A DNA stretch of 64,000 nucleotides. Source: CAUUCX01 sp041844835 (lineage in GTDB: Bacteria; Bacillota; Clostridia; Peptostreptococcales; Anaerovoracaceae). Position 1 is the first letter of the stretch; every line of letters begins with the position of its first letter. The position numbers and the translations under genes were made by a program. Under the pieces are notes generated by a model, which made no database searches, was not told the DNA's origin, and worked only from the letters and a program-made list of their open reading frames with translations. The stretch covers positions 99,545 to 163,544 of the forward strand of contig JBGZBU010000018.1 in NCBI GenBank assembly GCA_041844835.1, read 5' to 3'. Positions 43,641 to 52,783 of this stretch are shown here, one piece after another.

Positions 43641-45240
43641 AATAGATATTTGCCTCCTTTGCTCGATTATATGTCAGATAATGGCAATATAGCTCTTCGT
43701 TCATGTCGGCAAGCGTGAGATTTTCCAATTCCGGACGCATTGCCGCCGGCAAATCTCTTTTAAGGGTATAATGGTACTTTTCATCAACCCCATTAAGCTC
43801 CAGTAGTCCATACTTTTGGAAAAAGGCAAAATCATCCTCACTGAAGGAAAATGGCGTTTCCTCTATAGGGTGATTATGAGACACTATTGCGCCTTTTAGC
43901 GACTCGCCCAACGCGCTCGGATCTACGCCGCATGCATCCCCCGCAAACCTATAGGTTTTGCCGTTAGCCAAAATCACATATGCGTGCTCAATCGGCTCTC
44001 CGACCACGGAATCTTCAAACTCTCTTAACTTAGATTTTACCAGCCTCGCGTTCGCAGTGTCAATCTTTCCCACAAACTTGGGTATTGACTTTTTAGGGGT
44101 ATGGTCCGAGCGCCCAGCTGTAAGTCTCGGGGCGTCTTTTATCCCCCAATCGCCCAGGCGTCCCTTTAGGCCTGTTTGTTTTGTAAAATCTTTTGCGCGC
44201 TCCCTCCAGCTTTTAACCTTGATAGCCGCCTCTGTCGTGTCAAGTCCTGCGGCATCCATCGCCACATACTCCCTTTTCCACCTACGGATATTGCGCTCAA
44301 TCCTGCCCCGCTCACTAACTGCCTCATATTCGGTCAATTTTTTACCGTTATACTCGTACTTTGCCTTGTTATATTCTTCAAGTTCCTCCCTTGTATATGT
44401 CGGCTCTGATGCGCCCTCAAAAAATGGGAACATGCTGTGACGGCAGTTCCAACCGCCGAGCCCTGCGCCTGTGCCGTAACCCGTACCCTCCGTAAGAGGT
44501 GGGTATTTTGGGTGAGTCCCGCTCCTGCTAAAGACTTTACCCTGCCACTGTGCGTGTGCTGGGCGAGCCCCAGCATGTGCTGTAGTCTCTACAAGATCGC
44601 AACCCATCTCATCCATATAGGCGTTCTGGATCGCAAGAGCGTTTGAGTTCACACCTGTTGTGACGGCAAGCATAACCGCGCCCTCAAGGCTCATTGTTCG
44701 CCCGGACGCATATCCCACGGTCTGCACGCCTTTTTCTGCCAAATGTTTAATTGCTCCTCTTATTGCTGTCTCGTGATCGAACGCCCCCGATGTGATTTGC
44801 ATAAAAGCCCTGTCAAGCACGTCGACATACTGCTTCGCGCCTCCGAGCGCTGCCGTGCGCGTTAGATTTTTAAACTCCCCCGCAGTTTGAATCGCGCCGA
44901 TCTGCAGAAGCGCCTGGACCCGAGGCGAGGCTGACAAAGGCTTTATCCCGGCCCGCTCATATATCCGCTTATCATTTTTTAGCGTGGTAGATCCAGCTTC
45001 TGACATGAGCCTCTTTATCTCTTCGGTGCTTCTTCCTGTTTTGCTCGAAAGCCTCCTTACTATCTCATCGTAAGCATTGCCGTATTCTTGCAGCACTCTA
45101 AATTGATGCTCCGCGGACGGGATGAAGTAATCATACGTTGCAATTCTCCTCGCCATATCGGCAATAATATCTTCCTCCACCTGCGCATACATTCTAACCA
45201 TGCGCTCCGGGATTTTTGCCAAAAAAGTAGGTGTAAGCAT
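43615..45240 (-). CDS. MuF/minor capsid 2 protein with C-terminal JAB-like domain
   Basis: 541 aa. N-terminal two thirds match phage minor capsid 2/MuF proteins, which ride in the capsid and may be ejected with DNA (LLQIGAIQTAGEFKNLTRT, WNCRHSMFPFF). The last 140 aa carry a JAMM/JAB-type metallopeptidase motif, SHNHP at 454-458 with SEDD following 9 residues later, near DNA 43860-43880. Such C-terminal fusions are known for MuF polymorphic proteins. Starts by TAATG overlap with the portal gene. Activity is not shown. Confidence 0.85.
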   Translation of the reverse strand: MLTPTFLAKIPERMVRMYAQVEEDIIADMARRIATYDYFIPSAEHQFRVLQEYGNAYDEIVRRLSSKTGRSTEEIKRLMSEAGSTTLKNDKRIYERAGIKPLSASPRVQALLQIGAIQTAGEFKNLTRTAALGGAKQYVDVLDRAFMQITSGAFDHETAIRGAIKHLAEKGVQTVGYASGRTMSLEGAVMLAVTTGVNSNALAIQNAYMDEMGCDLVETTAHAGARPAHAQWQGKVFSRSGTHPKYPPLTEGTGYGTGAGLGGWNCRHSMFPFFEGASEPTYTREELEEYNKAKYEYNGKKLTEYEAVSERGRIERNIRRWKREYVAMDAAGLDTTEAAIKVKSWRERAKDFTKQTGLKGRLGDWGIKDAPRLTAGRSDHTPKKSIPKFVGKIDTANARLVKSKLREFEDSVVGEPIEHAYVILANGKTYRFAGDACGVDPSALGESLKGAIVSHNHPIEETPFSFSEDDFAFFQKYGLLELNGVDEKYHYTLKRDLPAAMRPELENLTLADMNEELYCHYLTYNRAKEANIYYERAARAD

Positions 45241-46682
45241 TATATTCCCTCTTCAAATTGAATGCCGCCTCGTATCTCGGCGATCCGCTTTTTTGCAGTC
45301 TCTTCGTCCTCACCATACCACTTGGCGCGGTACTCCCATGCCGCCATTAGCCCATCGCGAACCTCTGCCTTATCCTGCTCTCTCTTGCTCACCTTATCTT
45401 CGATGTAGCTGTCATCAAGATTGATCATGATTTCTGCGGCGGGATCGACAGCAAGGCCTCTATACATACTTGCTGTATATAGTATTGCTCTAAATAATCC
45501 TTTTAAAGCTGCCTCTATTCCGATATTATGACGGGCGATATGCTGTCTGAGATCCTGCCTATCACCCGTATATTCCGTGGCGGTGATAATCTTGCCGCCG
45601 GCAAATCTGTATCTTTTGGTGCCAAGCCCACACTTGAACGAAAGAAAATCCAGCTGTGCCTGCACTGCCTCTTTATTTTCCGAAACTCGTAATGACGGAT
45701 TATATTCCTTTATCGGATCACTTGCGCCCTCGCTTATGCTTTCGCCCATTTCGACAAAGAGCTGCTGCCCGACATCGTCCGGAGTAATTCGATTTCCGCT
45801 TGCATCGATCCTTGTAAGCTCTCCCTTATAGAATACTTTTTTTCCGCCAAGCTTTAAGTCGCGGAGAAAGTTATTAAAGGCAAGATCGGCACCTTTTAAA
45901 TTGTCTATCGCGTTTGCGTAAACGCTCATGCCCATGCCCATGCTGCCATCAAAGATACTCTCCTCTGCGGGCGTGAGTATCGAAAAAAGCGGAATGCTGG
46001 ATCCTGTATAGAATGTTTCAAGCATACCGGCGGGGAGGGGCTTTTTCTTTGGCACCTTGTCATTTATATCAAGGTACACATTTTCCACCACATATTCATC
46101 GCCCTGAAATCTGTGTATTTCGATATACGCCATCTTTTTGCCGCGATCCATTACCTCTGTCGCAAATGCCGCCTCGGTTATCCGCCCCCTCTTTATGGTA
46201 AGGGGGATTATCCCCCTCGCATCCACTGTGTCCACAAAAATTTCAGAATCGGGGCTTGCAACGTATTTGCCGGAGGATGTAATTCCTATATTGGCAAGCT
46301 TTACAATAAAGGCTCCCGTTCCAAGTGCGAAAGCGCGCTCAATGAGGGAGTTGGCCTTGCGATAGAAGCCGCTCGAACCAAACACTCCCCCCTCAGGGCT
46401 CATGCTGACCTTGATGAATTCTTCACTAGCCTTGTCGCTGCATGTTACATCAAAGGATTCATTGAGCAGAATTGCCGCCCAATCCTCTGAAATAGTTTTT
46501 GCCATTTTCATGGAAAAAAGCTCACGAGTTACTGTGCACCCTCCCGACTTGTCTTTGTATTCATGAAAGGGCTTATACTGCCCTTTCCACCAATCACTCC
46601 ACATGCGTATATACTCGTAGTATTTTCCAGAAATCTTGTAGCCGTATTCTTTATTTAAAAAGTCTATTATCCTTTGAATCAT
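45240..46682 (-). CDS. Portal protein, SPP1 type
   Basis: 480 aa dodecameric portal through which DNA enters and leaves the capsid. Starts MIQRIIDFLNKEYGY; the region IRMWSDWWKGQYKPFHEY and FLSFKCGLGTKRYRF support the SPP1-gp6-like class. ATGA overlap with the terminase stop. Confidence 0.88.
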   Translation of the reverse strand: MIQRIIDFLNKEYGYKISGKYYEYIRMWSDWWKGQYKPFHEYKDKSGGCTVTRELFSMKMAKTISEDWAAILLNESFDVTCSDKASEEFIKVSMSPEGGVFGSSGFYRKANSLIERAFALGTGAFIVKLANIGITSSGKYVASPDSEIFVDTVDARGIIPLTIKRGRITEAAFATEVMDRGKKMAYIEIHRFQGDEYVVENVYLDINDKVPKKKPLPAGMLETFYTGSSIPLFSILTPAEESIFDGSMGMGMSVYANAIDNLKGADLAFNNFLRDLKLGGKKVFYKGELTRIDASGNRITPDDVGQQLFVEMGESISEGASDPIKEYNPSLRVSENKEAVQAQLDFLSFKCGLGTKRYRFAGGKIITATEYTGDRQDLRQHIARHNIGIEAALKGLFRAILYTASMYRGLAVDPAAEIMINLDDSYIEDKVSKREQDKAEVRDGLMAAWEYRAKWYGEDEETAKKRIAEIRGGIQFEEGI

Positions 46683-47992
46683 GCTTCGCTTCTCCCTATG
46701 TGCTTGACAAATGGCAGCCAGCTATACTGGTCTGCATTAATCGTATGATCGTGCCTGTCCTCTGGCGCATCTTTATCTTGCTGCCACGAGTAAAGGTTGC
46801 GTTCCCTTATGCTCTCTGTGCAGGTATCAAGGATCAAGCTGTCTCCCTGTGCAAGCCACCCCTGCTCGAGGTGGATGCGATCTATGATAGGCAGCTTTTT
46901 CCACGCACCCCCAAATTCATGGGGCGAGCCGTTTAGTCCCTTGTACTTCTTACACTCCGAGATAGTGCCCGCATCTGCGCTATCTATAAACACATACCGG
47001 GCAAATCCCCACTCCTTGCGCTGCTTTGATAAAAAAGCCGTAAGCCGAGGAGGGATATCCGAGGGAGTGAGAGGCACATCCCTATCCTTATTTGAGAATA
47101 CTTGTTCGGCAAGTGTTATTTTTTTGCGACATGCAGTTATCCCGGTGAAGATAAATGCGATGGTATCCTCTGTTTTTTGAGAGTAGGACGTATCCACTCC
47201 GCATGTAAACCTCATAAACTTAAACTTTTTAGCCTCGTCGTTTGTTATAACGCTCTCTTTTTTTAGATTAAACACAAGCCCTGTAGAGCGCCCACGTAGC
47301 CCTAGTATTTTATTCTTATACTGCTTTGTACCCTCTGGGACACTCTCCTTTATCTGTCTTTTTTTGTCCTCGGATATTCCAAGATTGTCATTGAACGAAA
47401 AATACCAGTGTGTCCACCCTTGGCGGGGCGACTCCGATAGCATGGCAAGCAGCTCGCCCGGCATATCCCCAGCATACTCGGGCAGCGGTCTTGCATGGTT
47501 TATGTACTCCTTATACACAAGGAGATCAGGGTCGTCAGGATTGAGGGTCGCGAGCGTGTAGTCTGCCCTCATGATTGCTTCGCGAGTAAACTCGATGTCT
47601 GCAATATTTATCTCATCGATAAAAAGACACCCGTACTGCCCGCCGAGTGCCTTTTTCCACCGAATTTTATTGTCGTAACCAAGAATATATATAATTTTAT
47701 TCCTAAAGGCTATATGAGGGAGCGTGATATCGCCCCTACCTCTTGCGCTATACTCTATCTCCGCCCCAAACATCGCAAGGAGCCCGTACTCACTGCCGAT
47801 GATGTTTTTTTCGATAGTTCCGAGGTCGAGCCCTGCTATGACATGATTCTTTTTTTTGCTCTCCACCACTTTTAGTAAAAATTTTACGCCCGCTATGGTG
47901 GTCTTGCCCGACGATGTGGTGCCCTCCATAACCTCAAGGCTCGCCCTGTGGCGCATAAAAGCTTTTTGCTTGTCACTTAAAACAAATGTCAT
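46679..47992 (-). CDS. terL: Terminase large subunit
   Basis: 437-aa packaging motor. Walker A-like EGTTSSGKTT (about 21-30), Walker B CLFIDEIN, and a C-terminal nuclease domain with acidic residues (VDTSYSQ, FIDSADA). PBSX/SPP1-type. Overlaps terS and portal by ATGA. Confidence 0.93.
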   Translation of the reverse strand: MTFVLSDKQKAFMRHRASLEVMEGTTSSGKTTIAGVKFLLKVVESKKKNHVIAGLDLGTIEKNIIGSEYGLLAMFGAEIEYSARGRGDITLPHIAFRNKIIYILGYDNKIRWKKALGGQYGCLFIDEINIADIEFTREAIMRADYTLATLNPDDPDLLVYKEYINHARPLPEYAGDMPGELLAMLSESPRQGWTHWYFSFNDNLGISEDKKRQIKESVPEGTKQYKNKILGLRGRSTGLVFNLKKESVITNDEAKKFKFMRFTCGVDTSYSQKTEDTIAFIFTGITACRKKITLAEQVFSNKDRDVPLTPSDIPPRLTAFLSKQRKEWGFARYVFIDSADAGTISECKKYKGLNGSPHEFGGAWKKLPIIDRIHLEQGWLAQGDSLILDTCTESIRERNLYSWQQDKDAPEDRHDHTINADQYSWLPFVKHIGRSEA

Positions 47993-48381
47993 TTAAGAGC
48001 CTCTATAATTTCATCTATGCGGTCATCTGCTTTGCTTGTAACATCGACTGCCTGCGCAGGTTTTTCGCCCGCGGTATCTCTCACGGACTCAAATGCCCGT
48101 GTATCACCTTTTAGGGCTTTCTGCACTTGCGCTAAAAGTATGCCAACCTCGACATCGAAGTTTTTGCCTAAAAGCGTTTCAATGCTCCTTACATCCTCCG
48201 GCGCAAGCACTTTCCCCTTGCCTTTTATCGGCATTGCAAGCAACGCTTCAAGCGTTTGCCGCATTGCTTTCTTTTTGCGCCTTGTCTCTCCGGATGCTCG
48301 ACCCCCTTTTGCCGATATTTTTCTTACTTCATCCTTGCTTCGCGCAGACATCGGAATTAGATTAGATTTACCGTTTTCCAC
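47989..48381 (-). CDS. Terminase small subunit-like protein
   Basis: 130 aa, located directly before terL. N-terminal basic region (KISAKGGRASGETRRKKKAMRQTLEALL) would bind DNA. GTG start with AAGGAG 6 nt upstream. The subgroup is not certain. Confidence 0.75.
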   Translation of the reverse strand: MENGKSNLIPMSARSKDEVRKISAKGGRASGETRRKKKAMRQTLEALLAMPIKGKGKVLAPEDVRSIETLLGKNFDVEVGILLAQVQKALKGDTRAFESVRDTAGEKPAQAVDVTSKADDRIDEIIEALK

Positions 48382-48436
48382 AGCTTTCTCCTTTTTTTAA
48401 AGCACTTAAATACAACTCAAACATCTCCCATTTCTA

Positions 48437-48474
48437 CAAAGCAAAAGAGCCCCGTGACAAGGCTCTATTGCTTT
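48437..48474. terminator. Hairpin upstream of terminase operon
   Basis: Arms AAAGCAAAAGAGCC and GGCTCTATTGCTTT around a 10-nt loop, T-rich on both sides. Together with 48590-48620 it isolates the DUF2335 pair from the terminase operon. The remaining 48382-48602 holds no gene. Confidence 0.7.
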
Positions 48475-48589
48475 GTTTTATTAAATTATAAGGAGACAGC
48501 GCGGGATATCTTTACTTCTCCCACACTATCATAATAACATCTTTTTTTTCCCCTCGTGCACTATCTTTTTTTTATTTTTTTTTGCAATA

Positions 48590-48620
48590 AGAAAAAGCCC
48601 CCTTATTTGCGGGGGGCTTC
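48590..48620 (-). terminator. Terminator at DUF2335 stop
   Basis: Minus-strand AAGCCCCC and GGGGGCTT arms followed by TTTTC, overlapping the last codons of the DUF2335 gene. Confidence 0.75.
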
Positions 48621-49031
48621 ATCATCTTTATTTTCTTGTTTCTTCCAGCTATTTGTCGTACCTTTTAGGAATGTACCAACAATGCTTGCGACACCCGATA
48701 CCCCAAGAATCATACCTGACACGCTACCACCTACTGTTTGTACTTTAATGGCTAATATCGCACCACTTACAGCACACACAACGCCCAGAAGTGCGGCGCA
48801 TATAACACCAAGCAAACTATCACGAGATTCAATGCGCACCATTTTTTGTTCCAAAACCTGCCTATGCTTCTGCTCATTTTCAGCCATTAACATTATGCGC
48901 TCAGCCGCACCCGGAAAAACTTCGTCGTACTCACGCATAACACTCGGAGCAGGCAACGGACCCATTTGAACAAGAATACTACTTTCTGTTCGCAGGTGCT
49001 CCTGTTCGCACTTTGTCAAATCCAACTCCAA
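48603..49031 (-). CDS. DUF2335 membrane protein
   Basis: 142 aa. GPLPAPSVMREYDEVFPGAAERI and ENEQKHRQ are the DUF2335 signature, followed by two transmembrane helices. Function unknown; members occur in phages and islands. TTG start at 49031 with AGGAGG 5 nt upstream, inside the preceding small ORF. Own promoter and terminator make it a moron candidate. Confidence 0.8.
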   Translation of the reverse strand: MELDLTKCEQEHLRTESSILVQMGPLPAPSVMREYDEVFPGAAERIMLMAENEQKHRQVLEQKMVRIESRDSLLGVICAALLGVVCAVSGAILAIKVQTVGGSVSGMILGVSGVASIVGTFLKGTTNSWKKQENKDDEAPRK

Positions 49032-49164
49032 TATCTCCTCCTACTGCGCGCCAATCATCACGCAACTTATCTTTGTCACTTTTTTGCAAGATATTACTTG
49101 TCCTTTTTTGGTTTGCACCAAGGTCAAGTCCTCTTGAAAAACCTCTCATAAACGCTTTACTCAT
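48979..49164 (-). CDS. Small protein preceding DUF2335
   Basis: 61 aa, basic and glycine-rich (MSKAFMRGFSRGLDLGANQKR), overlapping the DUF2335 ORF by 53 nt. A strong GAGGAGG site precedes the ATG. No family recognised; translationally coupled to DUF2335. Confidence 0.65.
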   Translation of the reverse strand: MSKAFMRGFSRGLDLGANQKRTSNILQKSDKDKLRDDWRAVGGDIGVGFDKVRTGAPANRK

Positions 49165-49190
49165 AAACTCACACTCCTCCTCTTGTATTT

Positions 49191-49199
49191 ACTATACCA
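49191..49199 (-). promoter_or_regulatory. Extended -10 promoter of DUF2335 cassette
   Basis: Minus-strand TGGTATAGT, an extended -10 (TGnTATAAT-like), about 25 nt before the small ORF start. No good -35 is needed for such promoters. Confidence 0.5.
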
Positions 49200-49251
49200 C
49201 AATTTGTTAAAAATACATAGCTACTACATATTGTGTTTGTCACGAGTCTGT

Positions 49252-49635
49252 CTATACAAAACTCATTTTATGAGCTACAGCCTCTACAAAACTTGCACGA
49301 TGCCGCGACCACGTGGTGCGGTGCGCATAACCAGGTGTAGGCTTGCCATATGCGATGCTTTGATAAACCCCCTCTCGGTACTCCTCCGGTATAACTTGCA
49401 AAGCATTTTCAACAGCTATTATCGCCGCTGAAAGGCGGCTGATTTTTATAGCTTTATCGGCAGTAGGATCACCTTTTTTTATGTTTTTAGGGATTCCGTC
49501 AGGTGGCGGGGGCTGGCTATGCAGAACTTTTAGATATTCCGCCTTGCGATCGTCATGTCCGCGTATAAAATACACGGTCTGCATGTAAACAGAGTGAGAC
49601 AACTTGCTGTTTTTATTTTTATATTCTTTACTCAT
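49252..49635 (-). CDS. Phage late transcriptional regulator (ArpU/sigma-like)
   Basis: 127 aa. The C-terminal half (AIIAVENALQVIPEEYREGVY, TTWSRHRASFVEAVAHKM) is the helix-turn-helix of ArpU-type late-gene activators that sit before the terminase in gram-positive phages. The ATG at 49635 has AAGGAGG; it overlaps the RusA stop. Confidence 0.75.
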   Translation of the reverse strand: MSKEYKNKNSKLSHSVYMQTVYFIRGHDDRKAEYLKVLHSQPPPPDGIPKNIKKGDPTADKAIKISRLSAAIIAVENALQVIPEEYREGVYQSIAYGKPTPGYAHRTTWSRHRASFVEAVAHKMSFV

Positions 49636-50048
49636 TTCCCCTCCTTGCCAGTCAGTACCTGAATTGCTATAAAAATGCCCGGGATATCTGCCCAAAACTT
49701 TTCGCAAATAAGACTTGCCACCTGCGCATCATTTTTCCAAAAGCCCACTTTTGTCATACAGTCTTGCAATAGCTTATTTGCATTGTCTAAATCAGGAGCA
49801 CTCACCTTATACTCTCCGTCTCCATGCTTACCTCTTGTGGGGTAGCACCACTTTACTATAAGCCTTATAGCCCCATTTATTGGCGTGGCAGGCTTATGCT
49901 TAAGGAGATGACCTTGTAATTTATTTTTAGCAGCTTTTATTTCATCACTATCATAAAATCCGATTTTTTGATCAGTGCAACGTACTGCTCTTTTTTGCTG
50001 CGAGGTAACTGTTGGCGGCACCATTGGCATAAAAAATTTAATGTCCAT
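49632..50048 (-). CDS. rusA: RusA-type Holliday junction resolvase
   Basis: 138 aa nuclease that resolves recombination intermediates before packaging. PDLDNANKLLQDCMTKVGFWKNDAQV is the RusA catalytic signature with its aspartates. Precedes the late regulator. Confidence 0.9.
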   Translation of the reverse strand: MDIKFFMPMVPPTVTSQQKRAVRCTDQKIGFYDSDEIKAAKNKLQGHLLKHKPATPINGAIRLIVKWCYPTRGKHGDGEYKVSAPDLDNANKLLQDCMTKVGFWKNDAQVASLICEKFWADIPGIFIAIQVLTGKEGK

Positions 50049-50107
50049 TTTTGCTCTCCATTTTTCAAATTTTTTTTGCCCTTTAATTTTGCATTATATT
50101 ATATAGT

Positions 50108-50148
50108 GTTATAGACAAGGGTTATATATATAAACCCTTGTCTATAAC
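50108..50148. repeat. 16-bp perfect inverted repeat
   Basis: Arms GTTATAGACAAGGGTT (50108-50123) and its exact complement (50133-50148) around a 9-nt A/T loop, in the gap between rusA and the primase gene. It could be a terminator or part of a replication or recombination site. Confidence 0.85.
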
Positions 50149-50180
50149 TAGTATATATAATATATATAGGCGCTGTCCGT

Positions 50181-50325
50181 TAGACACGACCTTGATTAAC
50201 AAGGTTTTGTCTGTCTTGGACAGACAGAGACACGACCTGCAATTTGTCTATAGACACGACCTTGATTAACAAGGTGCTGTCCATTATAGACATGACCTTG
50301 GTCATGTCTTGGTTGTGTCTATAAC
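50181..50325. repeat. Cluster of direct and inverted repeats
   Basis: A 25-bp sequence is perfectly repeated at 50181-50205 and 50251-50275 (70 bp spacing). Partial copies AGACACGACCT (50228-50238) and AGACATGACC (50288-50297), plus an inverted copy at 50300-50309, share the motif AGACAYGACC. The end of the primase gene lies inside the cluster. Iteron-like; role unknown. Confidence 0.8.
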
Positions 50326-52524
50326 TTTTTGTATTTTCGCAGAGGGCTTATCAAAGTAATATTTTGCCGATTCGCTGAGGCGGCGCTCAACGGTTTTAAT
50401 GGAAACCCCCAGCATTTCCGCGACCTCTTCTTTCGTCGGCGGCTCTCCAAAACTTGCATTTTCAATCGCCATTTCAAACTCCTTTATAACCTCTTTTCGG
50501 CTTTTTTCAGCCTGTTTTTTTCTTGCATCGCACCCTTTTTGCCACAGAGGTTTTTGCGCGCTGCTTTCGATATCAGCCAAAATATTCTCCGAATCCACAC
50601 TATGTATCGGATAAGTAAAGTATATGTTAATAGGATCGAATTTTGCGAATTCGCGCAGCGTTCCCTCTATTTTCCATGCCGTATACCTCTTTACACGCGC
50701 TTCCTCTTCATCGATAAGCTTTATACACTCGCTTAATTGCTTTTCACTAAGAGCCTTTATGGCGTGATCGCTCATTTGAGGTAAGCTATAAAGATCATCT
50801 ATACCTATTTGCTCTCTGTGATAAAAGCTGTGATACTTTTTAATTATATTGTCGTATACAGCGCATTTTGCTCGATTTACAGCAAAGGTTATAGCTTCTT
50901 CAGTTAGGTCAATCTCCATAAAATCAAGGAGTGCATCCGGGTCTCTTGCAAATACCCCGCTGCCACTCGCCCTATCAAGGCTCTTTTTTCCCGCCTGCGT
51001 ACCTTTTGAATGATGATGGCAATATATTACACTGCAATTAAGTTCGGACGCGATACGGTCAAATTGGTTAACAAAATGAGCCATCTGATCCGCTGAGTTC
51101 TCATCACCTGTTAGCACTTTATATATAGGGTCTATAATGACAGCTATATATTTTCTTTTGGCAGCTCTACGAATAAGCTTTGGCGCTAATGTATCCATAG
51201 GCACAGCTTTCCCCCTAAGATTCCAAATATCAATGTTTGACAAGTTGCTTGGCAATATATCAAGGGCAGTATATACATCCTTAAAACGATGTAGACATGA
51301 TGCACGATCAAGCTCAAGATTCACATACAAAACTCTTCCTTGGGCACAATTCCAGTTTAGCCATTTTTCCCCCTCTGCGATAGCGATTGACAGTTCTATA
51401 AGAGCAAAGGACTTACCTGCTTTAGATGGTCCCGTAATAAGCAATTTATGCCCTTGTCTAAGGACACCATGAATGAGCTCCGGTGCAAGCTCCGGCATGT
51501 CGTCCCAAAAGACATCAAGAGCTTCCGGATCCGGCAGATCATCATTTAGATCCTCAATAAAATCATGCCACTCATCATACGATGATTTGCCGATGTTTGT
51601 TGCTATTAAAAACTGCTTATGCCCGTTCCGCTCCACTCCCGGCATTCGTGATAGCCGCGACGGGTTTTTATTTTGCCCATCGACATCAAGACCATTTTTC
51701 TTACAAATTGTATATATATAGTCCACTCTTTTTCTGTACTCGGTGAAATCTTTAGCATCTACTCTAACAATGGCATGTATTGACTTTTTGCCGCTATGTA
51801 CAAGACAAGCGACCGGCAGTTCAAGCTCTCTTATTATTGCATTTTGCTTTGCTATATCCTGAGTGTCTGACTCTATGAGAGTGTATCTAAAATCCGTCAC
51901 ATTTTCATTTTTGACACCTTTGCCATCAAGAGGGTTGAACCTTATCCATGCCCCTGCGGTGCGATTATAATCGCCGATTACAGCTTCTATATCGCCATTG
52001 CATTTTGACAGCTCCTCGATAAGCTGACCCGCCGTGCGGTCATAATTGCCTTTTGTTGGCATATATTCGCCGTCTTTTTCCCATACGCTCGTGACATATC
52101 CGACATTTTCTGTACTGTCAAAGAGTATTTCAAGATATGTGATAAGCTCTTTAACGGGTTGCCATGCAGCCGGCTCTGTAATTTCCTTGCTTTCCACCCA
52201 TGTCGGATCCACTATCTGATAGTCACCATCTATCTCATCATCCCAATCTAAAGCATGAGAGGTTTTTGCAGGGTTCCATCCGTGCTCTGCAGCGATTTGG
52301 TATATAGTGCCACCTGTGATACCATCCCCATTAAATCCATTCCATTTTCGTTGGCATTCACCGCTTTTATATCTCGACATGTCCTGTCTGCTCCACATAT
52401 CCCAATCAGTGCAGTTATAGCCTTCCTTTTTTAGAGCCATCCCAACTACGAGCCATTCCTGATAGCTTAAAAGAGAGGGATTTATGTGGTCAAGCAGCTC
52501 AATGTGATTATAATTTTTCCGCAT
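50302..52524 (-). CDS. Phage primase/RepA-like helicase
   Basis: 740 aa replication protein. N-terminal PriCT-2-like domain (SYQEWLVVGMALKKEGY, W-C-W pattern, about 15-85), a middle region resembling a RepB-like primase (LIESDTQDIAKQ, HSGKKSIHAIVRVDA; about 200-320), a RepA/AAA ATPase domain (ITGPSKAGKS, YVNLELD, IIDPIYKV, YCHHHSKG; about 340-560) and a C-terminal helix-turn-helix (TKEEVAEMLGVSIKTVERRL). AGGAG precedes the ATG. Likely the replication initiator. Confidence 0.85.
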   Translation of the reverse strand: MRKNYNHIELLDHINPSLLSYQEWLVVGMALKKEGYNCTDWDMWSRQDMSRYKSGECQRKWNGFNGDGITGGTIYQIAAEHGWNPAKTSHALDWDDEIDGDYQIVDPTWVESKEITEPAAWQPVKELITYLEILFDSTENVGYVTSVWEKDGEYMPTKGNYDRTAGQLIEELSKCNGDIEAVIGDYNRTAGAWIRFNPLDGKGVKNENVTDFRYTLIESDTQDIAKQNAIIRELELPVACLVHSGKKSIHAIVRVDAKDFTEYRKRVDYIYTICKKNGLDVDGQNKNPSRLSRMPGVERNGHKQFLIATNIGKSSYDEWHDFIEDLNDDLPDPEALDVFWDDMPELAPELIHGVLRQGHKLLITGPSKAGKSFALIELSIAIAEGEKWLNWNCAQGRVLYVNLELDRASCLHRFKDVYTALDILPSNLSNIDIWNLRGKAVPMDTLAPKLIRRAAKRKYIAVIIDPIYKVLTGDENSADQMAHFVNQFDRIASELNCSVIYCHHHSKGTQAGKKSLDRASGSGVFARDPDALLDFMEIDLTEEAITFAVNRAKCAVYDNIIKKYHSFYHREQIGIDDLYSLPQMSDHAIKALSEKQLSECIKLIDEEEARVKRYTAWKIEGTLREFAKFDPINIYFTYPIHSVDSENILADIESSAQKPLWQKGCDARKKQAEKSRKEVIKEFEMAIENASFGEPPTKEEVAEMLGVSIKTVERRLSESAKYYFDKPSAKIQKVIDTTKT

Positions 52525-52753
52525 TTTCTTCTCCTAAAATTTTCAAATCGTCAATATCTCCAATTGATTTTTCCGCAATAGTAAGATATCCGGTAAATGT
52601 ACTTTTGTTTAACTCCGCTACATATTTGCCTAAAAATTTATATGCGGCATTCTTTGATTTATAGATTCGCAGAATGTGTTTTGGTGCTATTTCCACTTCA
52701 CTATTACAAACTATGTATAGTTTTTCTGCAGAACTTTTCTTTTTTTCCTCCAT
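52508..52753 (-). CDS. Hypothetical early phage protein
   Basis: 81 aa, charged; no recognised domain. AAGGAG upstream and a 17-nt overlap with the primase start indicate co-translation. Function unknown. Confidence 0.65.
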   Translation of the reverse strand: MEEKKKSSAEKLYIVCNSEVEIAPKHILRIYKSKNAAYKFLGKYVAELNKSTFTGYLTIAEKSIGDIDDLKILGEENAEKL

Positions 52754-52783
52754 ATTTCATATCTCCTTATAAATACATTGTAG

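Noticed and set aside
50181..50325. CRISPR array from spaced repeats
   Set aside because: Only two full copies, unequal partial copies and inverted copies; no cas genes.
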